Source: Pseudophaeobacter leonis
GTDB lineage: Bacteria > Pseudomonadota > Alphaproteobacteria > Rhodobacterales > Rhodobacteraceae
DNA length: 52,209 bases
Assembly (NCBI RefSeq): GCF_002087335.1
Contig: NZ_MWVJ01000036.1
Coordinates: forward strand, 1-52,209
Direction: 5' to 3'
Position numbers and translations under genes: made by a program. Position 1 is the first letter of the stretch; each line of letters starts with the position of its first letter. A model generated the notes under the pieces. The model searched no databases and was not told the DNA's origin. It worked only from the letters and a program-made list of their open reading frames with translations. This document shows positions 38,732 through 47,583 of this stretch, piece by piece.

Positions 38732-41401
38732 ATGGCCGGAGTCGCACACATCCCCTACCTCGAAAAACGCCCCTCGGGGTACTTCTTCCGACGCCGGTAT
38801 CCGACCCGACTGCGGGAGATATCGAACGTTGCGCACGGATCTGCAATTTGTCTGTCGATACGGACCGACGTCCTCTCCGAAGCGAAGACCCTCGCGCGCA
38901 GCCTCACGGCTTTGAGCGACATGGCCTTCGCGCTGATGTCGGAGAGACCCGTGAATCATTTGAGCGCCCAGGACCTGACCCTGTTGACCGAATTGGCCCG
39001 ATGCCAGATCGCTGCCCACGAGGCTGCTCGGGCAATTGCCGATCCTCGGTCTGAGGAAGCTGCAAATTTTGCTGCAACATCTGAGCGTGCCGCGCAGGAC
39101 GTCTTGAAGCGTGCAATTGCACTGGGAGATCGGAGCTTGTCCATTGATCCCCTACGGGCAGTTGCCGCCAGACTCGGCGTTACTCTGAATGAAACAACTG
39201 CCGAATGGCGCGCCCTCGCCTTCGAGGCGCTGCGCGTATTGCTTGACGTCGCCCAAGAGCGAGAGCGTCGTGAGGTCGGCCAATACGAAGCCCCAACTCC
39301 AGTCTTCCGCTCAGTCATGGCGGAGCGTTCGGACACTCTTGATCAATCGCCGCCTCGGAGCATGGCGCAAACCGTGGCGCCCATCACGGCAGTGGTGCCT
39401 GTGTGTGCCGCCGTCCCTTCTGCATCACATTGTATACCGCCATCCGTTCCACCGGCGTCAGAAAAGCCGACATCATCTACTCATGTCATAGATCAACGGG
39501 AGGCAGATCTGGCGACCAAATCAGCGGCGCCTGACACGACGAGCCTCCTGGGTACGACCACAAGTGCCTCGGCAAACATCGTTGGGATGGCCGACCAAGC
39601 GGACGAAACTGCTTTCCGGATCAAAACGCGTCCGCCGCAGCTTGAAAATATCGACCTGCGGGATCTCACTACGGAAATGCGTCATATCCTCGAAACAAAG
39701 CCGCGTGGAATCACTCTGCAAGAAGGCATTGAACTGATGTGGCAATTGAAAACTGCAGGATACGGTGACAACTTCGCGACAGAACAGACAGGTGACGAAG
39801 CGGCCGGCAAGAAGTGGAAAAGTGGCAGCGGAAGCAAAGGCCATGTTGCACGTAAATTCTGGGTCGAGTTTATCGGAGATGTCCCGTTCGAAGAAGCCTG
39901 TTCAGAAGACATCCGAGATGCCCTGAGATTTCTGCCGCAGCTCCCTCAGCAGCATTCGAAAGGAAAGGAAAAATTCGTCGCAAAGAACGGCTTCAGAGCA
40001 CTTATTGAGGAAGTCAACGCCGAGGAGGTACATGCGGAAACGATCGGTTTGAAGGCCCTCGAAAACCGCCGTGGCGTGACCGAAGCTGATCGGGAGAAGG
40101 TGCGTCTTGAATCGCGGATATCGCGAATTCGAGCAGAAACCCGCGCCAAGCACCGCGGCTACATCAAATCAGTCGGGAAAATGCTCTACGATCTCCAGTT
40201 GATTGACCGCAACCCGTTCGAGATCTGCGGCGTAAGCAACAAGGATAAGGCCAAATGGAAAAAAGGTGAGGAGAAGCGCAAGCGGGTTTGCTGGGACGAT
40301 CGGATTTTCACGTTCCTGCGCTCGCCCGCCTTTCAGGGTCCTTTTGAAGATCAGGGAGCCCCCTTCTATTGGGTGCCATTGATCGCGCGTCTGATGGGGC
40401 TGCGGGAGGAAGAGGCCTGCCAACTCGGGCCAGACGATTTCGGAACCGACAAGGGCATTGCCTATGTCGACGTGAAGGTGCTCGACGCGAATAACGTCAA
40501 GACCATCGAGTCACAGCGTCGCCTGCCGGTTCATCCGACGCTGATCGACCTGGGGCTCCTTCACCTCGTCGAGCAGCGCCGCCGCGCCAATTCCCATCGT
40601 CTGTTTGCGGTCATCCAGGGTGATCTCTCACATAACATCATGGCAGACCAAATCTGGGAAAAATCAGACGTCGAACAACGCGTCCTTGAGGCGGATGATA
40701 CAGAACGCCAGACGTGGGTCGGCCGCCTGGATAAGCTGTTCCGGAGCTCTGTCTTCCAGGACAAACTTGACGACATCGGGGATCCACTGTTTTGGGCACC
40801 GCTTATCGCGGTCCATATGGGCTTCCGCAGCGAAGAAATCTTGCAGTTGAACCTCTCTGACATCGAAACCATCAGCGGCGTTCCGTGCATCTGTCTCAAA
40901 CAAGGGCCGGGTCAAAACCGGAAGAGCCGTGCCGCCCGCCGTACTGTCCCGATTCATCAAAACCTGATCGACCTTGGTTTTTTGCAGCTGGCCGAGGAGC
41001 GGAGGCGTGACGGCGAGGAGTGCCTGTTCCCATGGCTGCAGCGGAGCGCATCGAAAAAAACCTTCACTGAGAACTTCTCGAAAAAGTTCACGCGCTATCG
41101 TCAGGATGTTGGCTGCTATGACCCTCAACGCGACTTCCATAGCTTCCGTACGACATTTAACCACTTTTTGATTGAGTCCGGGTGTCAGGATAGCCACCGA
41201 CGCTACATCATGGGGCACGTCGATCGGGATGTCGGTATCACAAACTACAACCCGGACGGTTTTTCCAAGAAGCTTCTGGTACAGGACGTCAACGCCGTCG
41301 AGATCGACATTTCGATGATCCGTAGCCCGTTCGAAGACGCCAAACCGAGCAGCGTGAACCGCGATTGGTCTTGCGGGGCCAGGAGGTCTGTGTCGGCGTG
41401 A
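38732..41401 (+). CDS. Large tyrosine recombinase (island integrase) with duplicated catalytic half
   Basis: 889 residues, over twice the usual size. N-terminal HIPYLEKRPSGYFFRRRYP matches the start domain of many alphaproteobacterial integrases. A Pro/Ser/Thr-rich linker (about 190-290) and an arm/core-binding region follow. The catalytic domain at about 670-845 has Arg699 (GFRSEEILQL), His803/Arg806 (FHSFRTT), His829 (IMGH) and nucleophile Tyr839 (TNYNPDG). A second, partial copy of its first half lies at about 525-640 (APFYWVPLIARLMGLREEEA against DPLFWAPLIAVHMGFRSEEI), without the His-x-x-Arg and Tyr parts. GGAGG stands before the ATG. The last 18 or so codons run into an IS66 fragment in antisense, so the original C terminus was replaced just after the catalytic Tyr. 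Confidence 0.85.
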   Translation: MAGVAHIPYLEKRPSGYFFRRRYPTRLREISNVAHGSAICLSIRTDVLSEAKTLARSLTALSDMAFALMSERPVNHLSAQDLTLLTELARCQIAAHEAARAIADPRSEEAANFAATSERAAQDVLKRAIALGDRSLSIDPLRAVAARLGVTLNETTAEWRALAFEALRVLLDVAQERERREVGQYEAPTPVFRSVMAERSDTLDQSPPRSMAQTVAPITAVVPVCAAVPSASHCIPPSVPPASEKPTSSTHVIDQREADLATKSAAPDTTSLLGTTTSASANIVGMADQADETAFRIKTRPPQLENIDLRDLTTEMRHILETKPRGITLQEGIELMWQLKTAGYGDNFATEQTGDEAAGKKWKSGSGSKGHVARKFWVEFIGDVPFEEACSEDIRDALRFLPQLPQQHSKGKEKFVAKNGFRALIEEVNAEEVHAETIGLKALENRRGVTEADREKVRLESRISRIRAETRAKHRGYIKSVGKMLYDLQLIDRNPFEICGVSNKDKAKWKKGEEKRKRVCWDDRIFTFLRSPAFQGPFEDQGAPFYWVPLIARLMGLREEEACQLGPDDFGTDKGIAYVDVKVLDANNVKTIESQRRLPVHPTLIDLGLLHLVEQRRRANSHRLFAVIQGDLSHNIMADQIWEKSDVEQRVLEADDTERQTWVGRLDKLFRSSVFQDKLDDIGDPLFWAPLIAVHMGFRSEEILQLNLSDIETISGVPCICLKQGPGQNRKSRAARRTVPIHQNLIDLGFLQLAEERRRDGEECLFPWLQRSASKKTFTENFSKKFTRYRQDVGCYDPQRDFHSFRTTFNHFLIESGCQDSHRRYIMGHVDRDVGITNYNPDGFSKKLLVQDVNAVEIDISMIRSPFEDAKPSSVNRDWSCGARRSVSA

Positions 41402-41621
41402 CCAGCTCATTGGCTTCGCCCTCGGCCTCGACCACGGCGATCCCAGCCTCGATATCCTCCAGCGCCAGTTCGAACTGATCGGGATCGATCTTCTCGGATT
41501 TGCGCCCGAACATGGCTTGCCTGAGGGCCGCAATCAGAGCCTCCAGCCGCGCGTTCTGTTCGCTCTGGGCCAGGATAATGGCCTTGAGCGCATCCATGTC
41601 ATCGGTAAGATTTGTCCGCAT
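41355..41621 (-). mobile_element. IS66-family transposase (TnpC) N-terminal fragment
   Basis: Translation from 41621 starts with MDALKAIILAQSEQNARLEA, AMFGRKSEKIDPDQFELALE and a RKTNRG segment, the N terminus of IS66 TnpC (normally about 500 residues). Homology stops where it overlaps the end of the integrase gene on the other strand. Only about 85 residues remain, with no DDE domain. Confidence 0.75.
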
Positions 41622-41679
41622 TCATGCAGCCGATCTATCAACATCAGCCCCAGGACGCCTGCCAGAACGATCCGGTGAT

Positions 41680-41805
41680 TCACTCTGCCGCAGTCGGCGG
41701 ACGCGCCGTAACTGCCCGCACTTTCCGCCAGTCGAGACCGGAAAACAGCGCCTCGAACTGGGCATGGTTCAACGCCATGACGCCGTCCCGGATCGCAGGC
41801 CAGGT
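41680..41805 (-). mobile_element. IS66-family TnpB C-terminal fragment
   Basis: DGVMALNHAQFEALFSGLDW and the tail VRAVTARPPTAAE resemble the end of IS66 TnpB, and it stands just upstream of the TnpC fragment in the same direction, as in complete IS66 elements. The upstream part of the frame shows no likeness, so the element is truncated on both sides. Confidence 0.6.
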
Positions 41806-41979
41806 GGCACCGATCACGATCTCACCGATGAAACCGGACTCCAAATGGATATCCCGACGATCTCCCATGGAGCCCTCCAAACAAATCTACGCCCGAACAG
41901 GGACTCCCAAATTGTCAGGACGACCGGAAGGTGGGGCCGGGAAACCGCTTACTTTCCAAAGCTTCCAACGCAAATATAC

Positions 41980-42083
41980 CGGGGAGTTTTTGCGTCTTTG
42001 CGGGGAATTTTTGCGTCGCAACGGGGAACTTCTGCGTCTGTGTGGGGAGTTTCTGCGTCGCAACGGGGAATTTCCGCGTCGCG
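41980..42083. repeat. Five tandem copies of a 21-base unit
   Basis: Unit of the form CGGGGARTTTYTGCGTCKYDR, with odd and even copies differing in the last bases (CTTTG or CTGTG against CGCAA), giving a 42-base higher order. The length is a multiple of three and an open frame on the plus strand (41612-42262) reads it as GEFLRLC/GEFLRRN heptapeptides, but there is no other evidence that the frame is a gene. Confidence 0.85.
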
Positions 42084-42432
42084 CCCTCTGTAAGAGTATG
42101 ATTTCAAATACCTATTCAGCCCCTGAATCAAGAAGAATCATGAATCTATTAGAAAGAGGCGGCACAATAAAAATTGTGCTCGCCGTTTTTCCTTTTCGGG
42201 AAAGGACCTCATATACCTTTCGTGTTCAGCAGATGCATCCGCCAAGCGGGACCCTGGGTTGAAGCATTGCGGCGCGCAGCAATGTGACAACTCGGGATCT
42301 TGTTTGAAAACACAAACGTCGCCTTGGCGACCATGCGAGTGCTTTTTCCCATGCGGGGCGAAGCGAGTTCGGGGCCTCGTGCCCCATATCGTGGCGAAGT
42401 CGAACCGGCCGGAGGCTTTCGGGGGAAACAAG
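42084..42432. other. Island sequence without recognisable gene
   Basis: Open frames run through both strands here, but none has a family I recognise or a ribosome site. It lies between the 21-base repeats and a methyltransferase fragment and probably includes remnants of mobile DNA. Confidence 0.4.
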
Positions 42433-42537
42433 CGTTTTGCGCCCGAAGGCTTCCAAGAAGGCAAAGGGGAACTCAGCCGCGTCGAAGGGGGCCTCAGCAA
42501 GCTCAGAGATGGCCTGTTCGATCTCAACCGGGTTCAT
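42433..42537 (-). pseudogene. N-terminal fragment of a class I DNA methyltransferase
   Basis: The first 35 codons from 42537 (MNPVEIEQAISELAEAPFD, then FPFAFLEAFGRKT) match the conserved start of large restriction-type SAM-dependent DNA methyltransferases (YeeA-like, near 900 residues or more). The likeness ends abruptly and unrelated sequence follows. It is a relic of a restriction or defence gene. Confidence 0.5.
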
Positions 42538-43039
42538 TCACATTTCCTTTCGCCGCGACGCCTCATCTCAATGCTGATAGCGTTGGCATAAGATCCGGCA
42601 CCGGACCTCTGTCTGTCTTTCCACGTGTCGTGGGTTGGCTGGCGCGGGTCATAGGTCGGCGTCCTCGACCTGATGGAACTCTGACCATTATTCGAGCGCC
42701 AGTTACACGCCTGCCCTGCACTGATGTTATTTTTGTAGCGGCGCAACAGGTGGTTAGCAATCAGGAATGATGGCGAAATCGTGTGACCAATTCGGTAAAT
42801 GCATTTTGTTCGCAGGCACTGAAAATCACCAGGAGCTCTGAGAGCCGACGGCAAAAGAAAAGGAGTGAACACCTGTAGCTCGCTGGGCCGCCTATCTTAC
42901 GCCTGCAAATACCTCGACCGACATCTGCGCTACTTTTTGAGGAGTCTCACGGAAATCATTTCCCTGGACCAAAATTCATTCCTACTGGACTTGCCCGGAA
43001 AAACTGGAGAGCGCCAACTGAGGAACCAGGAGGTGTTCT
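42538..43039. other. Island sequence up to the IS3 start
   Basis: No gene is supported between 42538 and about 42985. From there TGGACTTGCCCGGAAAAACT resembles the left terminal sequence of IS3-family elements, followed by an AGGAGG-type site before orfA. Confidence 0.4.
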
Positions 43040-43345
43040 ATGTCCCACGGAAAACGACAAACGCCGGAGTTCAGGCGCGAAGCGGTGCGGCTGGCGTTAA
43101 CCAGCGGCCGAACAAGGCGAGAGATCGCGGGTGATCTGGGTGTCGGATTGTCGACGCTGACACGGTGGGTGCGCGAGGATCGTGATGCGGAGGAGCCGCG
43201 AGATGAGCAGATCGACCTACATTCGGAACTGAAGCGGTTACGCAAGGAGGTGACCATCCTCAAGCAGGAGCGCGACATCCTAAAAAAAGCCATCGTGGAT
43301 CCTTTCAGAACATCTCAAATCAAAGATGTTGCGCTGATCGGTTGA
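43040..43345 (+). mobile_element. IS3-family transposase OrfA, altered end
   Basis: 101 residues with the helix-turn-helix start of IS3 OrfA (TPEFRREAVRLALTSGRTRR, DLGVGLSTLTRWVREDRD) and the leucine-zipper region HSELKRLRKEVTILKQERDI. Intact OrfA usually ends in LKKATAFFA or similar; here LKKAI is followed by unrelated residues, so the OrfA/OrfB overlap is damaged. Confidence 0.8.
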
Positions 43346-43381
43346 AACCACCGCAGCCTTCTTCGCGAAGTACGCAAGTCG

Positions 43382-43580
43382 ATGAGCTTCGACTTCATCG
43401 AGGCGGAGAATGCGAGTTTCCCCATCAGTCGGATGTGTCGTGTCCTGGGCGTCAGCCAGAGCGGTTTCTTTGCCTGGCACGACCGACCTGCTTGTCACCG
43501 TCAGCGGCAGGACATGGTGTACTTGGCCCTTTTCGCACTGCCTTTGCCCTGGCGAATGGCAGCTATGGCAGTCCGCGTAC
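43382..43580 (+). mobile_element. IS3-family OrfB, 5' fragment on plus strand
   Basis: MSFDFIEAENASFPISRMCR, LGVSQSGFFAWHDRP and HRQRQDMV match the N terminus of OrfB; after a frame change FRTAFALANGSYGSPRT continues it. At about 43575 the likeness ends at a junction with the inverted middle of OrfB. Confidence 0.7.
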
Positions 43581-43890
43581 CATTTCCAGATCCTGCATGT
43601 TGCGCCACGGTCTTTGGCGATGGACCAGTTCGGTTTTGTAGAGACTGTTTATCGTCTCGGCGAGTGCGTTGTCATACGAGTCACCGACACTGCCGACCGA
43701 CGGTTCGATGCCAGCCTCAGCCAAACGCTCGGTGTATCGGATGGACAAATATTGCCCGCAGCGGTCCGAATGGTGAACCAGTCCACTTCTCTGGACGGGC
43801 CGTCGATCGTGCAGGGCCTGCTCCAAAGCATCGAAAACAAAGTCCGTTTTGGCGGACCGTGAGACCCGCCATCCCCACTGACCATTGAGT
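43575..43890 (-). mobile_element. IS3-family OrfB, middle fragment in opposite direction
   Basis: Read on the minus strand: GWRVSRSAKTDFVFDALEQA, LVHHSDRCGQYLSIRYTERL (second catalytic Asp) and SVGDSYDNALAETINSLYKT (catalytic Glu). It belongs to the same subgroup as the plus-strand half but points against it, so an inversion or fusion of two copies took place. The first Asp and the end of the protein are missing. Confidence 0.75.
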
Positions 43891-43999
43891 TGCTGGGACG
43901 ATGTTGCGGTGCAGCCATTTGTGGATCGTACAACATATTTTGCTGGACAAATCGTGACTCGGCGGGCCAATCGGACGGGCCCTGAAGTCAAACCCACCG

Positions 44000-44199
44000 T
44001 CATCGGCAGTCAAACCACGCCATCGCGGTTGCAACTACGTTTCCGTAGTCTCCGGAGAACGCCTCTCGCATGAATTTGTCGCGCTCTGACTTACTAAGAC
44101 CAGCGTGCTGTGCAGCCGCACGGCAGCTTCTTACGATCGCTGGCGCTGAGCTATCTGCACCGTGAGTTGAACTTGAATATCTGGATACTTCGGGCTCAT
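44000..44199 (-). pseudogene. Small conserved alphaproteobacterial protein, one frameshift
   Basis: From the ATG at 44199 (MSPKYPDIQVQLT) and, after restoring one base near 44160, on through SSAPAIVRSCRAAAQHAGLS, KSERDKFMREAFSGDYGNVV and ATAMAWFDC to a stop at 44000. The pattern VQLT...A..A...AG.....FM.EA.SGDY.....TAM.W.D is that of a small (about 65 residues) protein found on plasmids and islands; its function is unknown. AAGG precedes the ATG. The 200-base length equals 67 codons less one base. Confidence 0.55.
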
Positions 44200-44857
44200 G
44201 TTGACCTTCCTAATTGACGTTGTTGGGCACGCGCCCATTCAAATAAGTGGTGTGTTTCATCACGACAAAAAAATGCGAGGGATGTACAAATCGAGATTTA
44301 TTTTTTGACACGTTGATTTGCATCGAAAGTCCCGCCCGCGTGTGAGGAATCTATTCGATCAGACAGCTACTTGAAGGCTTCGTCGCCAGCGCGCTCAGAA
44401 CCGTACTGTCAGAACGCGTGGAACAGCCTTGCAAACTGTTGAGAACCATACGGTTGGTTCCTTGCCCATTTTCTCGTTTCATCTTTCTTGCAAGAGGGTC
44501 GTAGAAAAAGGTATCCTTGCCACTTTCGGCTATCCAACATCGCTGAATTTGACGGAGACCTGCCACGTCACTCGCGGCCCAGAGCCGCCTTTCTGCCAAA
44601 TCCGATCAAATGTCTTGTGTGGATGGCTCCCGCATGGCAAGGCTTAAATGAGATTACGTGACCCTTTTCAGAAGCGGTCTTGTGTCCGGCCTGTTTGCGC
44701 GGTCATCACCGCTGGCCCTGATGGGATCCGCAGATCAGGTTCCTATCTGCTTCGCGGGCAAAAGTGCCCGGGACATTCGGCGGAGCGTCCGGATCGTTGC
44801 GGCTGAAGGGTACACCATCACATCTTTGGACTTGCTATCTCGTGGGCGCGCGCAGAC
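44200..44857. other. Island sequence without recognisable gene
   Basis: Frames at 44351-44599 (minus), 44429-44647 and 44658-44879 (plus) have no recognised family. The right part probably includes the outer end of the IS110 remnant. Confidence 0.4.
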
Positions 44858-45085
44858 TTATGCGACGTGCGGCTTGTAGGACTCATCCCTGGTCAAGACG
44901 GCCCACATGATCCGTGCCGTCTTGTTCGCCATGGCGGCTGTGGCAAGCCGGGCGGGTTTTCGTTGCAACAGTTTCGTCAGCCAGGGATCTGCGCGCTCGG
45001 GATGGTTGGTGACCTGCCGTACGCGCGACGTCATTCCGCCGACGATGAGCTGGCGCAGGTATCGGTCCCAGCCCCTGACGGTAAA
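44858..45085 (-). mobile_element. IS110-family transposase C-terminal fragment
   Basis: The last 70 or so residues resemble the IS110/IS116 C-terminal domain: YLRQLIVGGMTSRVRQVTNH, PWLTKLLQRKPARLATAAMA and NKTARIMWAVLTRDESYKP. The N-terminal DEDD domain is absent, so it cannot be active. Confidence 0.7.
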
Positions 45086-45182
45086 TGTTGATGGCGTCCC
45101 TCTTTGGGTGACCATTCCGTGCTGTGGAGTAAGGCTCGAAGCGTGTTGGCGCGCCGATACGCTTCGAGACATAGCCTTTCTG

Positions 45183-46696
45183 TCAGGGCTTGTTGCCAAG
45201 ATGCTCACTTATTAGCTTCGCGAAGGGAGCGATATCGCCTCCAAAACTCGCAGCTCGAGAGCCTGCATATAGCGCCTCCGCTGATCGAGCCGGATCACAG
45301 CCCATGGATAGCCCGAACTCGCGAGCACCGCGTTCATCACGAAACGAGCGAGGCGCCCGTTTCCGTCGGGATAAGGGTGGATGTAGCCCAAAAGCCAGTG
45401 ACCAAGCACCGCGCGCACTCCGGAATGCTCCTCCTCGTCAAGGAGGTCGAAGTAGGTCTCCATCGCATCCATAAGCTTTCGCACGCCGGGGGCACATGAT
45501 TGGCTGTGCGAATAAATACCGGGTGATTGCGATATCCGATCAGTTGGCCTCGCGTCAGGATGCCTGCGTCGATCGACGGCTCGAAGAGATCCTGATACCA
45601 ATCGCTTAGATTGTCGCGCACCGAGACCGGGCACCTCGCTCGATGGATGTTTTCACCACCTCGCGGGCAGACTGGAAAACATTCCAGTAGCCCTTTGCGG
45701 CCATAGCATCACGAGAGGTGGCGTCCGACTTGTCGGCCTCCGGGTCCCAGCTACCGCTGCGAATCTTCTCGATCATCTCTTCGGAGACCCGATAACCTTC
45801 GATCGAGAGCGAGTTCCAGGCATCATGGGTGTAGACATCGTCGATCCGCCCAAGCACCTCGTCGACTTCCACAGGCCCTCCCGGGGCCGGTAGCAGGTCA
45901 ATGATCGCTTGTCGGTCCCTCTGCATATCGCTCGCAACATGTTAGAGATCGGGGCCGCACCAGCAACAACAGCAATGCCTTCCCCCGTAAAGGGGTTTTC
46001 ATTCCTCAGATCCATATCTGCGCGGCGCATGCCATCGGCCAGGCGCTTGGCGTGATCGTCCATCCCCAAGTGCTTGAACGCGCCAACCAGGCGGTTACCC
46101 GGGCGCCTGTGCGCCCCGCCCACCACCGCGCGCAACAGGACATCGACATTTCGGTAGCTGCCCATCAGTGCTGCCACCGACATAGCCTGCGTATGATAGC
46201 AATTCTCTGCCATATGGATCAGCGTGGCCTCCGGAGTGTAAACCCTCAGCCCATTCGGCAGCTGCATCCTCCGTCCCTGCTCAGGAAGCTCCCTGACCCT
46301 CAGATCGAAGAGCGACCGCTTGCCAGGGAGTTCGACAGCATTGTTGCCTCCCTTGGGGGCATGCACCATCACCTGGGTAACCGGCACCTGAGATCCAGTA
46401 TGCAGGCTAAGGCAAATCTCAGGACTGAGAACCCAGTCGCTACCGAAACGATGCTCGCAGTATCTCTGGACAAATGACCAGTAGCTCATCGTCCACGGCG
46501 TCGTGTCACCAGGACGCGAACTGGGGTCCGACAGATGATACCAGCCCTTCATGATGGGCTGAAGATAGCCCGCCTTTCTTAGCGCCTTGATCCTCACCGG
46601 GTCGATCTCGCCGCTGCGAACAACAAGAAGTCCTTGCTTCTGCAAGGTGGGCAGGGCTTCCATCGCGTCGGCCAAGATCTCCCGTTTGTCTACCAT
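45183..46696 (-). pseudogene. AbiEi-like/Fic fusion protein, four frameshifts
   Basis: The start is ATG at 46696. Residues 1-280 form an AbiEi-antitoxin-like region (VDKREILADAMEALPTLQKQ, LRKAGYLQPIMKGWYHLSDP, LRVYTPEATLIHMAENCYHT). After a break near 45925 a Fic module follows: a class II inhibitory motif SLSIEG, a break near 45625, WYQDLFEPSIDAG and GYRNHPVFIRTANHVPP, a break in the C-run near 45488, then the Fic core HPYPDGNGRLARFVMNAVLA, a break near 45266, and FGGDIAPFAKLISEHLGNKP to the stop at 45183. Fic proteins transfer AMP to target proteins, and the SxxxEG motif blocks this until relieved. The N-terminal part may repress its own promoter through the 24-base array just upstream. Four indels suggest real decay or poor sequence. 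Confidence 0.8.
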
Positions 46697-46719
46697 AACC
46701 GTCCCGATTCATCACATGC

Positions 46720-46815
46720 GTCCAATTTCAAGTATATAGCCTTGTCCGTTATCAAGTAAACATCATAGTCCAATTTCAAGTAAATGATGTCGTCCAAGCT
46801 CACGTAAATGCCGAG
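46720..46815. repeat. Four 24-base iterons upstream of the AbiEi-Fic gene
   Basis: Four directly repeated 24-base units (46720, 46744, 46768, 46792) sharing GTCC-N5-TCAAGTAAAT, with units 1 and 3 having an identical GTCCAATTTCAAGTA core. They begin 24 bases upstream of the ATG at 46696 and overlap its expected promoter, as operators of autoregulated toxin-antitoxin-type genes do. Confidence 0.8.
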
Positions 46816-46941
46816 GATACTCGCAGCGAGCCGCTCGGAGCCCTCTCGAAGATATTTTCGAGACTTAACACACTTGCGTTCTCCCTCAGAGTTTCCACAA
46901 GAACCTTGTTTCAAAAGCAATGCTGGCCCTTCCGGGGGCAA

Positions 46942-47583
46942 ATGGAAGCGCTCATATCAACATTTTCCGTAAGGGGCTGGGGTATCGGTCCCCCATTTTT
47001 GTGATCTTTCCCAACCGCTCCTTACCGCCACTGGAGTGGTTGCGCGGGGTCAAGCGCAGCGCCTACAAAAACGTGCATCAGGAACCTGTCATAACGCCCT
47101 ATACAATGTTCTTCCTATGGCCGATGGAAACGAAGTAATCTGGCTCGACGCGTCTGGATACGAGCTTGCTCGGTCTTCGGACGAGTTTGGACTATATGGC
47201 CGATCCGATCTTGCGAACGATTACGAGCTCAATGCCGGGGTGCAGGCTACCGTTCGGCGGGTATTCGCACGCTTCCGGCGTCGGTGATATCTTCAAAACG
47301 ACTCCGGAAAGGTGGACTTGGATTTAATTGGCGGCTGCCGGGCAACTTTTCGCAATTATTCCTCGCTGAGCGGATAGGCAAATTAAGCCAAAAGCGGCCC
47401 TTGGGCGGTGCCGCCGCGAAGGGCTGTTTTCCGCCCTTTATCAAGGTCTCAGGCTCATCCCAGATCTCTGATAGCCGTGTTTACACGATATTGAAATATT
47501 TTCCTACAATCGACCTTTTTTTTGCGGTGTAGCATTTTGCCTACGCAGCCATTGTCACCAGTTCCTTCGAAAGGAGCTGATAA
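46942..47583. other. Island gap with possible short relic
   Basis: A frame at 47117-47287 (plus, starting MADGNEVIWLDASGYELARS, 56 residues) reads like protein but has no ribosome site and no recognised family. It may be the end of a longer frameshifted gene beginning near 46920. A GC hairpin (about 47398-47425) and a T-run at 47515-47522 are also present. Confidence 0.35.

Noticed and set aside
38669..39054. Overlapping frames at the integrase start
   Set aside because: The 38732 frame has the family N terminus and GGAGG; the others are register shadows.
41980..42083. CRISPR or integron attC array
   Set aside because: 21-base units without spacers or the attC fold, and no integron integrase next to it.
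41612..42262. Long open frame as a repeat-protein gene
   Set aside because: It overlaps IS66 remnants in antisense, has no ribosome site, and its openness follows from repeat length.
42138..42527. Two overlapping minus-strand frames as genes
   Set aside because: Only the first 35 codons from 42537 resemble a known protein; the rest has no start signal or family.
46720..46815. CRISPR-like array
   Set aside because: The units are directly adjacent 24-base repeats without unique spacers, only four copies, and no cas genes are present.
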